From a bacterium (lineage in GTDB: Bacteria > Krumholzibacteriota > Krumholzibacteria > LZORAL124-64-63): DNA of 15,305 nt. The position numbers and the translations under genes are program-made. Under the pieces are notes generated by a model that worked only from the letters and a program-made list of their open reading frames with translations, had not been told where the DNA came from and ran no database searches. The stretch's first letter is position 1, and the number at the start of each line of letters is the position of its first letter. Positions 7,882 to 14,224 of this stretch are shown in pieces. Where the stretch lies: the NCBI GenBank assembly GCA_016873405.1, contig VGXH01000006.1, positions 1-15,305 on the forward strand, written 5' to 3'.

Positions 7882-8402
7882 GACCGGCCCTTCGGCGAGA
7901 AGAGCGCGCGCCACGGCGCCGGCGGCTGCGGCCGGCCGCGCAGCCGCCACTCGCGGCCGACGCCGGCGGGGCCGGCCTGGGCCAGGAACTCGAGGTACGG
8001 CGTGGGGCCCAGCGCGCGCAGGAGCGGGCCCGGCCACTCGGCCGCGAGCACGGCGGCGCCTTCGGCGACCTCGTCCAGCAGGTCGGGCAGCCCGATGTCG
8101 TCCAGATCCGCGCCGGCGTCCAGGCGGTAGAAATCCAGGTGATGGACGCGCAGCCTCCCGTCGTAGGTGTTGACCAGCGTGAAGGTCGGCGACACGACCT
8201 CGACGGTGACGCCCAGCGCCGCGCACAGGCCCTGCACGAAGCAGGTCTTGCCCGCCCCCAGGCCGCCGTGCAGCAGCAGCACCTCGCCGCCGCGCAGCAG
8301 CGCCGCCGCCCCGGCGCCCAGGGCCGCCGTGTCGGCGGGCTCGGCGGCCGTCGCGCCGGCAGGAAAGCCCGCGGCCGCGGGAAGATCGTGCACCGATTCC
8401 AT
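7875..8402 (-). CDS. tsaE: tRNA t6A biosynthesis ATPase TsaE
   Basis: P-loop ATPase of the bacterial TsaB-TsaD-TsaE complex that drives t6A cycles. It has 175 aa. The Walker A motif GGLGAGKT is at residues 46-53, followed by the family motifs [10 protein letters not shown] and HHLDFYRL, then a WP motif (AAEWP) near residue 143. About 30 C-terminal residues (rich in Gly, Pro and Arg) extend past the usual end, and the extreme end overlaps tsaB. The ATG at 8402 lies 11 nt after the porX-like stop with an AGGGG Shine-Dalgarno. The frame continues open upstream antisense-free into porX, but the short intergenic gap and motif spacing favour this start. Confidence 0.93.
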   Translation of the reverse strand: MESVHDLPAAAGFPAGATAAEPADTAALGAGAAALLRGGEVLLLHGGLGAGKTCFVQGLCAALGVTVEVVSPTFTLVNTYDGRLRVHHLDFYRLDAGADLDDIGLPDLLDEVAEGAAVLAAEWPGPLLRALGPTPYLEFLAQAGPAGVGREWRLRGRPQPPAPWRALFSPKGRSC

Positions 8403-8413
8403 GTCGCCCCTGC

Positions 8414-9973
8414 CTACCGCGGCGTCATGACCAGGAACGGGCAGATCATCTCCTCGAGACTGATGCCGCCGTGCTGGAAGCTGTCGCGGTAGAGCCGTTC
8501 GTACTCGTGGAAATTCGTCGGATAGACCAGGTAGCTGCTCTCGGTGGTGATCGCGTAGTTCTCGATCGAGGTCTGCGGCGGCAGGCGATACGCCTCGGGA
8601 TCCTTGATCAGCATGACCTTCTCGTCGTCCACACCCAGATTGTCGCCGAACTTGTAGCGCACGTTGCTGCTCGTGTCGCGGTTGCCGCGGATCTGGATCG
8701 CGCGCCGGCACATTTTCGAACCGTGGTCGGTCGTCAGGATCACCGCGCAGTCCCGCCGCGCCAGCGTCTTGAGCACGTCGTAGAGGTTCGAGTGCTCGAA
8801 CCAGGACCGCATCAGCGTGCGGAACGCGGCCTCGTCCGGCGCCAGTTCCTTGAGGATGCGGTTCTGGCTGCGGCCCCCGGCCATCATGTCCAGGAAGTTG
8901 TAGACGCCGGCCACCAGGCGCGCGTTGCCCAGGGAGCCCAGGTTGCGGTAGAGGAGGTCGGTGTCGCGGGCGTCGGAGACCTTGTAGTAGCGGCTGCCGC
9001 CGGCGGCGGGACTGCCCAGGCGCTTGAGCTGCTCCTCCAGCAGGTCGCTCTCGTGCGCGTTGCGGCTGCCGTCGTGGTCCGCGGAACCGATCCACCACCG
9101 CGCGTAGTTGCGCGCGATGTCCAGCGGGTACAGGCCGGCGAACAGCGAGTTGCGCGCGTAGGGCGTCGCCGTCGGCAGGATCGACCAGTAGTGGCGGCGG
9201 TCGAGGTGGTAGTACTCCTCCAGCAGGGGCTCGATCATGCGCACCTGGTCCAGACGCATGCAGTCGATCACGATCCAGAACACCTGCTTGCGGCGCTCGA
9301 CCTCCGGCGCGACCCAGGCGGCGAACACGTCCGGGCTCAGCAGCGGCGCGTCGCCGCCCGGCTTGGCGTGGATCCAGTCGCGGTAGTGGCGGCGGACGTG
9401 CTTGGCGAAGGCGAGGTTCGCCGCGGTGTACTGTTCCTCGAGCGTCTGCAGAAGCCCGTGGTCGGCGTAGGCGAACAGGTCCAGGCTCCAGGTCACCAGG
9501 TCGTCGTAGATCCCCACCCAGTCGGCCGGCGTGGCCGCCGCGCCGAAGCGGTCGCCCATTCGCATGAAGTTGCTCATGTAGCCGCGGGCGACCTCCTCGC
9601 CCGCCAGCTTGCGCGCCTCCAGCTGCCGCTTCAGCGCCGAGAGTATCTGCAGGGGCGAGACCGGCTTGACCAGGTAGTCGTCGATGCGCTTGCCGATCGC
9701 GCGCGTCACCAGGTCCTCGGCCTCGCTCTTGGTGATCATGACGACCGGCACGCGCTCGTTGATGCGGCGGATCCCCTCGAGCGTCTCGAGCCCCCCCATG
9801 CCCGGCATCATCTCGTCCAGGAGCACGGCGTCGTAGCGGTTCTCGCGCAGCATGGCGAGCCCGTCGACGCCGTTCGTGGCGCCCTCGACGTCGTAGCCCT
9901 TCTCGCCGAGGTAGACCACGTGCGAGCGCAGCTCCTCGATGTTGTCGTCGATCCACAGGATGCGGAAAGCCAC
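8414..9973 (-). CDS. porX: PorX-like response regulator fused to a PglZ-type alkaline-phosphatase-superfamily domain
   Basis: Bifunctional protein of 519 aa, the same size as PorX of Bacteroidetes, a regulator of the type IX secretion system reported to cleave oligoribonucleotides. The receiver domain (1-115) has the acidic pair D9/D10, phospho-acceptor D53 ([11 protein letters not shown]), T81 and K103. A helical linker (about 116-225) leads to the PglZ domain. Its features are VID (D237), [12 protein letters not shown] with likely nucleophile T270, TTDHGS (D416, H417), and the PorX C-terminal signature [11 protein letters not shown] (H501). The expected D-x3-H metal motif reads D362-x3-G366 here, so one usual zinc ligand seems absent. 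The GTG start is set by AAAGGAG 5 nt upstream. It lies 37 nt after the histidine kinase, its probable partner. No type IX secretion gene is visible, so secretion control is not implied. Confidence 0.9.
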   Translation of the reverse strand: MAFRILWIDDNIEELRSHVVYLGEKGYDVEGATNGVDGLAMLRENRYDAVLLDEMMPGMGGLETLEGIRRINERVPVVMITKSEAEDLVTRAIGKRIDDYLVKPVSPLQILSALKRQLEARKLAGEEVARGYMSNFMRMGDRFGAAATPADWVGIYDDLVTWSLDLFAYADHGLLQTLEEQYTAANLAFAKHVRRHYRDWIHAKPGGDAPLLSPDVFAAWVAPEVERRKQVFWIVIDCMRLDQVRMIEPLLEEYYHLDRRHYWSILPTATPYARNSLFAGLYPLDIARNYARWWIGSADHDGSRNAHESDLLEEQLKRLGSPAAGGSRYYKVSDARDTDLLYRNLGSLGNARLVAGVYNFLDMMAGGRSQNRILKELAPDEAAFRTLMRSWFEHSNLYDVLKTLARRDCAVILTTDHGSKMCRRAIQIRGNRDTSSNVRYKFGDNLGVDDEKVMLIKDPEAYRLPPQTSIENYAITTESSYLVYPTNFHEYERLYRDSFQHGGISLEEMICPFLVMTPR

Positions 9974-9978
9974 GGGGG

Positions 9979-9985
9979 CTCCTTT
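9979..9985 (-). promoter_or_regulatory. Shine-Dalgarno of the porX-like gene, deciding a GTG start
   Basis: AAAGGAG on the minus strand, 5 nt before the GTG at 9973. It fits the conserved receiver N-terminus (AFRILWIDD) and fixes the start. Confidence 0.75.
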
Positions 9986-10010
9986 GCCGGTTGGCGGGGC
10001 GAAGCCGCGG

Positions 10011-11276
10011 TCAGGCGGCGCCGGGCCTCGGCGCCGGCGGCGGCGGCAGCGTCACCAGGAAAGTGGTGCCGTGCGGGCTCGTCGACTCGACGCGGATCCG
10101 CCCGCCATGGTACTGCGTCACGATGCGCTTGACGAGGGCCAGGCCCATCCCCCAGCCGCGCTTCTTGGTGGTGAAGCCCGGCTCGAAGATCTTGTTCCCC
10201 TCGCGCGGGGGGATGCCGCGCCCGGTGTCCATCACGTAGAGGCGCACGCCGCCGCCGCCCTCGTCCTCCAGGCGGACGGTGATCGTGCCCTTGCCGTCGA
10301 CCAGGGCGTCGACGCCGTTCTTGATCAGGTTCTCGAGCACCCAGCCCAGCAGGTCCCGGTTGAACGCCACGGGGTTGGTCACGGTTCCCTCGCGCCGCAG
10401 CTGCACGCGCCCGCCCAGGTGGGGCAGCCGGCGCCGGAAGTACTCGATCGTGTCGTCGGCCACCCCGTTGAGGTCGGTGTCCTCGAGCTTGGGATGCGAA
10501 CCGATCTGGCTGAAGCGCGCCGAGACCATGCTCAGGCGGTCGATGTCGCGGTTCAGCTCGGCGACGACATCGTCCTTCTTGCCCAGGCGGTCCTCCAGCA
10601 GGACCACCCAGCCCATGATCGACGTCAGCGGCGTGCCCAGCTGGTGCGCCGTCTCCTTCGCCATGCCGGCGAACAGGGCCTTCTGCTGGGCGTCCTTCTT
10701 GTTCTGCAGCGCCCAGAGGATGACCAGGAAGAACAGCGCCATCACGGCCAGTTCCAGGTACGGCATGATGCGCAGGCGCTGGCTGAGCGCCGAGCGCCCG
10801 TAGTGAACCGTGCCGACGCGCCGCCCCGCGGAGTCGAGCACGGCGAACGGCTCCTGCTCCTGGTCGTAGGCCGCGGCCAACGACAGGATCTCGATGACCA
10901 CCGGGTTGCTCGGATTCGACATGTTCTCGCTCAGCAGGATCTGGTAGCCCGGGCTCGGGACCCCGATCACGGCCTCGTTCCACAGGAACGGCCGGCCGGC
11001 GTTGTCGGTCAGGATGAACGGCACCTCGTTCTCGTTGATGATGTCCAGGAGCGGCTGCAGCCCCTCGAGCGACTCCGCCTTCAGCAGCCGGCTCGCGTTG
11101 GCCGCCAGCAGGCTCGTCGTCAGGTAGGCCTGGCGCTCGACGCTCTTGGAAACGCGGAAGGTGAAGACCGTCGTCGCCACGACGATGCTCAGGCTGCCGA
11201 GCACGAGATAGATCGTGAACAGGTGGCGGCGCCGCAGCCACGGCAGGTGCGGCCACGACAGCCCGCGCGCCCTCAT
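10011..11276 (-). CDS. Membrane sensor histidine kinase (PorY-like), probable partner of the PorX-like regulator
   Basis: Inner-membrane sensor kinase of 421 aa. TM1 is at about residues 19-42 and TM2 at about 173-190, flanking an extracytoplasmic sensor domain of about 130 residues with no recognised ligand motif. The cytoplasmic HisKA segment has phospho-acceptor H211 in AKETAHQLGTPL; the residue after His is Gln rather than the usual Glu. The ATPase domain shows the N-box (ENLIKNGVDAL), G1 (DTGRGIP), F-box (FEPGFTTKKRG) and G2 (GWGMGLAL). The AKETAHQLGTP and KRGWGMGL signatures resemble kinases common in Bacteroidetes, as recalled. The ATG at 11276 overlaps the serS stop as ATGA; the longer in-frame extension into serS is rejected. 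The adjacent PorX-like regulator suggests a two-component pair, which is inference from adjacency. Confidence 0.93.
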   Translation of the reverse strand: MRARGLSWPHLPWLRRRHLFTIYLVLGSLSIVVATTVFTFRVSKSVERQAYLTTSLLAANASRLLKAESLEGLQPLLDIINENEVPFILTDNAGRPFLWNEAVIGVPSPGYQILLSENMSNPSNPVVIEILSLAAAYDQEQEPFAVLDSAGRRVGTVHYGRSALSQRLRIMPYLELAVMALFFLVILWALQNKKDAQQKALFAGMAKETAHQLGTPLTSIMGWVVLLEDRLGKKDDVVAELNRDIDRLSMVSARFSQIGSHPKLEDTDLNGVADDTIEYFRRRLPHLGGRVQLRREGTVTNPVAFNRDLLGWVLENLIKNGVDALVDGKGTITVRLEDEGGGGVRLYVMDTGRGIPPREGNKIFEPGFTTKKRGWGMGLALVKRIVTQYHGGRIRVESTSPHGTTFLVTLPPPPAPRPGAA

Positions 11277-12532
11277 CCGATGTGCTCCAGCCCGCCCAGG
11301 TAGGGCCGCAGCACGTCCGGCACGCGCACGCGCCCGTCTGGTGTCTGGTAGTTCTCGAGGACGGCCACCAGCACTCGCGGCAGGGCCAGGCCCGAGCCGT
11401 TCAGCGTGTGCACGTAGCCCTTCGCGTCGCCCCCCTTGTAGCGGATCCCGGCCCGGCGGGCCTGGAAATCCGTGAAGTTGCTGCACGACGACACCTCGAG
11501 CCACTTGCCGACGCCGTGCGCCCACACTTCCAGGTCATAGCACTTGGCGGCGGCGAAGCTGAGGTCGCCCGTGGCGAGCGCGACGACGCGATACGGCAAG
11601 CCCAGCTTCTGCAGCAGCTCCTCGGCGTCGGCGGTCAGCGACTCCAGCTCGTCCCACGAGGTCTCCGGCGCGACGAACTTGACCATTTCCACCTTGTGGA
11701 ACTGGTGCACGCGGAGCAGGCCGCGGGTGTCCTTGCCCGCGGCGCCGGCCTCGCGGCGGAAGCACGGCGAGAAGGCGCAGTACTTCAGGGGCAGCTGCGC
11801 GGCGTCCAGCGTCTCCTGCATGTGGACGTTGGTGACCGAGACCTCGGCCGTCGGGATCAGGTACAGGTCGTCCACCTGGCAGTGGTACATGTCCTCGGCC
11901 AGCTTCGGCAGCTGTCCGGTGCCCTGCATCGCCTCGGGGTTCACCAGGTACGGGATGTTGAACTCGGTGTAGCCCTGCTCCAGGTGCACGTCCAGGAACC
12001 AGTTGATGAGCGCACGCTCGAGGCGGGCGCCCTGGCCCGAGAGCACCGTGAAGCCGCTGCCGCTCATGCGCCCCGCGCGCTCGGGGTGGAAGATGCCCAG
12101 CTCGGCGGCCAGGTCCCAGTGCGGGACGACCGCGTGCGCCGGCGGCGTGACCTCGCCCCAGGTCCGCACGACGACGTTGCACTCCTCGCCGCCCTCGGGC
12201 ACCGACCCGTGCGGGAGGTTCGGGATGCGCAGGTACATCTGCTCGACCCGGTCCTCGAGGCCGGCGGCGTCGTCCTTGAGCTGTTTGATGCGGTCGGAGA
12301 CGGACTTCATCTCGGCGATGGCGGCCGTGGCGTCGCCGCCCGCCTTCTTCAGGTCGCTGATGGCGCGGTTGGCGCGGTTGGCCTCCGCCTGCAGGGTCTC
12401 GATCTCCTGCAGGGCGGCGCGGCGCGCGGCGTCCATCGCGTAATAGGACTCGATGTCCACGGCCTCGCGCTTGAGCGCGACGGCGCGCACGACCTGGTCG
12501 CGGTTCTCGCGCAGGAACTTGCGGTCCAGCAA
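11273..12532 (-). CDS. serS: Seryl-tRNA synthetase
   Basis: Class II aminoacyl-tRNA synthetase that charges tRNA-Ser (and tRNA-Sec where present) in the cytoplasm. It has 419 aa, a normal size. Residues 1-105 form the N-terminal tRNA-binding coiled-coil arm (charged heptads around 38-98). Motif 1 lies around 189-206, the serine-binding TAEVSVTN at 228-235, motif 2 from FRREAGAAGKDTRG (258-271) through RVHQFHKVE, and motif 3 GLALPRVLVAVLENYQ at 381-396 with R386. The TTG start gives the conserved N-terminus LDRKFLREN and sits 7 nt behind AAAGG; the frame stays open far upstream into the intergenic region and across the pyrF strand, but this has no SerS similarity. It is the first gene of the minus-strand cluster. 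Confidence 0.97.
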   Translation of the reverse strand: MLDRKFLRENRDQVVRAVALKREAVDIESYYAMDAARRAALQEIETLQAEANRANRAISDLKKAGGDATAAIAEMKSVSDRIKQLKDDAAGLEDRVEQMYLRIPNLPHGSVPEGGEECNVVVRTWGEVTPPAHAVVPHWDLAAELGIFHPERAGRMSGSGFTVLSGQGARLERALINWFLDVHLEQGYTEFNIPYLVNPEAMQGTGQLPKLAEDMYHCQVDDLYLIPTAEVSVTNVHMQETLDAAQLPLKYCAFSPCFRREAGAAGKDTRGLLRVHQFHKVEMVKFVAPETSWDELESLTADAEELLQKLGLPYRVVALATGDLSFAAAKCYDLEVWAHGVGKWLEVSSCSNFTDFQARRAGIRYKGGDAKGYVHTLNGSGLALPRVLVAVLENYQTPDGRVRVPDVLRPYLGGLEHIG

Positions 12533-12537
12533 GGGGG

Positions 12538-12545
12538 CACCTTTC
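12538..12545 (-). promoter_or_regulatory. Shine-Dalgarno of serS, deciding a TTG start
   Basis: GAAAGGTG on the minus strand; AAAGG lies 7 nt before the TTG at 12532. Together with the SerS N-terminal motif it fixes a TTG start. Confidence 0.7.
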
Positions 12546-12713
12546 GGGGGCTGCCGAGGGCGACGCCGGCGGGGCGCCGGCGCCCGGGCCGATGCGGGCC
12601 CGGGCCGACACGGCCGGGGGCGCACACCCGCGGTCAATGGGCAAGAAACACGCCTGCCGCAACAGGTTCCGGCGGGAATTTGCTCTGGCGTTCCGCGGCG
12701 GCGGCTGGTAAGA

Positions 12714-12743
12714 AGGTTAGTCACAGGATCCGGGCGGCGGCAA
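12714..12743 (-). promoter_or_regulatory. Possible serS-direction promoter
   Basis: TTGCCG (12743-12738), 18-nt spacer, TAACCT (12719-12714) on the minus strand. The layout resembles the weak candidate upstream of accD (TTGTCC-N18-TACCTT). If real, the serS leader would be about 175 nt. The match is partial. Confidence 0.25.
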
Positions 12744-12824
12744 GGCAAATCGAGCCGGCGCCCGCCCCCCCTCCCGAACCCGTCGCCGGGCGCGCGCCGG
12801 CGACCAGACCAGCCCGAGGTCGAG

Positions 12825-13574
12825 ATGAGCCGCGAAGAACTCATCGCCCGGCTGCGCGCCCTGCCGCCGCAGCGGCGCCTGATCACCGCGCTGGACGTGC
12901 GGGACGCGCCGGCGGCGCTGGCGTTGGCCGGGCGCCTGGGCCCCGCCGGGGGGTTCGTGAAGGTCGGACTGGAGCTCTTCTCGGCCGCCGGGCCGGAGGT
13001 CGTCACGCAGCTGCGTGGACTGGGCCGGGACGTGTTCCTCGATCTCAAGTACCACGACATCCCCAACACCGTCGCCGCGGCGGCGCGACAGGCGGCGCGC
13101 CTCGGCGCGTCGCTCTGCACGATCCACGCCGCCGGCGGTCGCGCCGCGCTCACGGCGGCGGCGACGGCGCTGGCCGACGCGGCGCCGGGACCGGACGGCC
13201 GGCGACCCGCGCTGCTGGCGGTCACGGTGCTGACCAGCCTGTCGGCGCCGGAACTCGAGGAAGTGGCCCCGGGCGGCGGCGCGCTGTCCGAGCGCGTGGC
13301 CCGGCTGGCTCGGCTGGCCTGGGACTGCGGCTGCGACGGCCTGGTCTGCTCGGCCGCCGACCTGCCGGCCCTGCGGAGCGTGATCGGCCCGGGGCCGCTG
13401 GCGGTCACGCCCGGCATCCGCCCGGCCGCCGGCAGCGCGGACGACCAGAAGCGCATCGCGACGCCCGCCGAGGCCGCGGCCGCGGGCGCGGATTTCCTGG
13501 TGATCGGCCGGCCGGTCACGCAGGCGCCCGATCCGGCGGCGGCGCTGGCGGCGATCGCGGCCGAGTTCGCCTGA
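12825..13574 (+). CDS. pyrF: Orotidine 5'-phosphate decarboxylase (PyrF)
   Basis: Decarboxylates OMP to UMP, the last step of de novo pyrimidine synthesis, as a TIM-barrel dimer in the cytoplasm. It has 249 aa, a normal length. Substrate and catalytic residues are visible: ALD with D24, VKVG with K46, and DLKYHDIPNT with D73, K75 and D78. The phosphate-binding end shows VTPGIRP and, near the C-terminus, FLVIGRPVTQAPDP. The ATG is chosen because GAGG lies 5 nt upstream and the N-terminus fits; the frame is open further upstream inside the intergenic region. It is followed by pyrE after 67 nt. Confidence 0.97.
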   Translation: MSREELIARLRALPPQRRLITALDVRDAPAALALAGRLGPAGGFVKVGLELFSAAGPEVVTQLRGLGRDVFLDLKYHDIPNTVAAAARQAARLGASLCTIHAAGGRAALTAAATALADAAPGPDGRRPALLAVTVLTSLSAPELEEVAPGGGALSERVARLARLAWDCGCDGLVCSAADLPALRSVIGPGPLAVTPGIRPAAGSADDQKRIATPAEAAAAGADFLVIGRPVTQAPDPAAALAAIAAEFA

Positions 13575-13577
13575 ACC

Positions 13578-13615
13578 GCCGGGGCGAGGTCCGCTCCGGC
13601 GGGGCCCGCCCCGGC
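13578..13615. repeat. Weak inverted repeat between pyrF and pyrE
   Basis: Eight-base arms GCCGGGGC (13578-13585) and GCCCCGGC (13608-13615) with a 22-nt loop; a smaller 5-bp hairpin is nested at 13600-13613. There is no T-tract, so a terminator is unlikely. It could be an intercistronic stem or chance in GC-rich DNA. Confidence 0.25.
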
Positions 13616-13641
13616 AGGGCCCGACACAGAAAGGCGGTCCC

Positions 13642-14214
13642 GTGGACGAGAGCAGCCTGTTGTCCCTGATGGAGGAGCTCGGCGCGCTGCACAAGGGCCA
13701 CTTCCAGCTCAGCAGCGGCCGGCACAGCCACACCTATTTCCAGTGCGCGCGCCTGCTGCAGTACCCCGAACTGGCGCGCGAGCTGGGCGCCGAACTGGCG
13801 AAGGCGTTCGGAGACCAGACGAACGACGCGGTGGTGAGCCCGGCCCTCGGCGGCATCCTGATCGGCCACGAGGTGGCCCGCGCCGTCGGGCGCCGGTTCC
13901 TGTTCACCGAACGCAAGGACGGCGTGATGGAATTGCGGCGGGGCTTCGCCCTGGAGTCGCGGGAGAAGGTGCTGATCGTCGAGGACGTGGTGACTCGCGG
14001 CACCAGCCTGCTGGAAGTGGCCAAGGTGGTGCAGGAGAACGGCGGCGTGGTCAGCGGGCTGGCCTGCATCATCGACCGCACCGGCGGCGACGTGGAACTG
14101 CCGCTGCCGCTGCACGCGCTGGCGCGCGTGGCGGTGGAGACCTGGGATCCCGCCGACTGCCCGCTGTGCCGGCAGGGCGCGCCGGTGACCAAGCCCGGCA
14201 GCCGCGGCAACTGA
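13642..14214 (+). CDS. pyrE: Orotate phosphoribosyltransferase (PyrE)
   Basis: Transfers the phosphoribosyl group of PRPP to orotate to make OMP, the step before PyrF. It has 190 aa. The orotate/N-terminal motif KGHFQLSSGRHSHTYF is at 18-33, FTERKDG at 88-94, and the PRPP loop LIVEDVVTRGTSL at 111-123. Many OPRTases read TTGGS in the loop core; here it is TRGTS, with acidic E114 and D115 kept. The C-terminus ADCPLCRQGAPVTKPGSR is typical of the thermophile-type PyrE branch. A GTG start at 13642 is used with AAAGG about 8 nt upstream. It is clustered with pyrF; the next gene starts 10 nt after its stop. Confidence 0.96.
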   Translation: MDESSLLSLMEELGALHKGHFQLSSGRHSHTYFQCARLLQYPELARELGAELAKAFGDQTNDAVVSPALGGILIGHEVARAVGRRFLFTERKDGVMELRRGFALESREKVLIVEDVVTRGTSLLEVAKVVQENGGVVSGLACIIDRTGGDVELPLPLHALARVAVETWDPADCPLCRQGAPVTKPGSRGN

Positions 14215-14224
14215 GGCCAGGGCG

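Larger units (their letters stand above)
12533..12824. other. Divergent intergenic region between serS and pyrF
   Basis: This 292-nt stretch holds no gene I can support. It must contain the promoters for the serS run (minus) and the pyrF run (plus). The middle (about 12630-12750) is less GC-rich than its surroundings, as expected for promoters. The serS-proximal part has GC palindromes (a 14-nt perfect one at 12572-12585; a 7-bp hairpin 12564-12570/12576-12582). No T-box, tRNA or riboswitch fold was recognised, and no convincing pyrF promoter was found. Confidence 0.6.

Noticed and set aside
8414..9973. PorX-like gene taken as proof of a type IX secretion system
   Set aside because: No T9SS structural gene is visible, and receiver-PglZ proteins may have other roles.
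11277..11525. N-terminal extension of the histidine kinase into serS
   Set aside because: It lies in the coding sequence of serS, and the ATG at 11276 with an ATGA junction gives a normal membrane-sensor start.
12630..12760. Possible tRNA or T-box/riboswitch in the serS leader
   Set aside because: No cloverleaf, TPsiC loop or T-box sequence could be built; only generic GC stems are present.
12533..13627. Long N-terminal extension of SerS across the intergenic region and the pyrF strand
   Set aside because: It is low-complexity and has no SerS similarity; TTG at 12532 with AAAGG gives the conserved N-terminus.
8471..13669. Long plus-strand open frames opposite porX, the kinase and serS (8471-10132, 9939-11303, 11282-13669)
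   Set aside because: Same GC-driven effect. The minus-strand proteins match known families along their full length, while these have no motifs.
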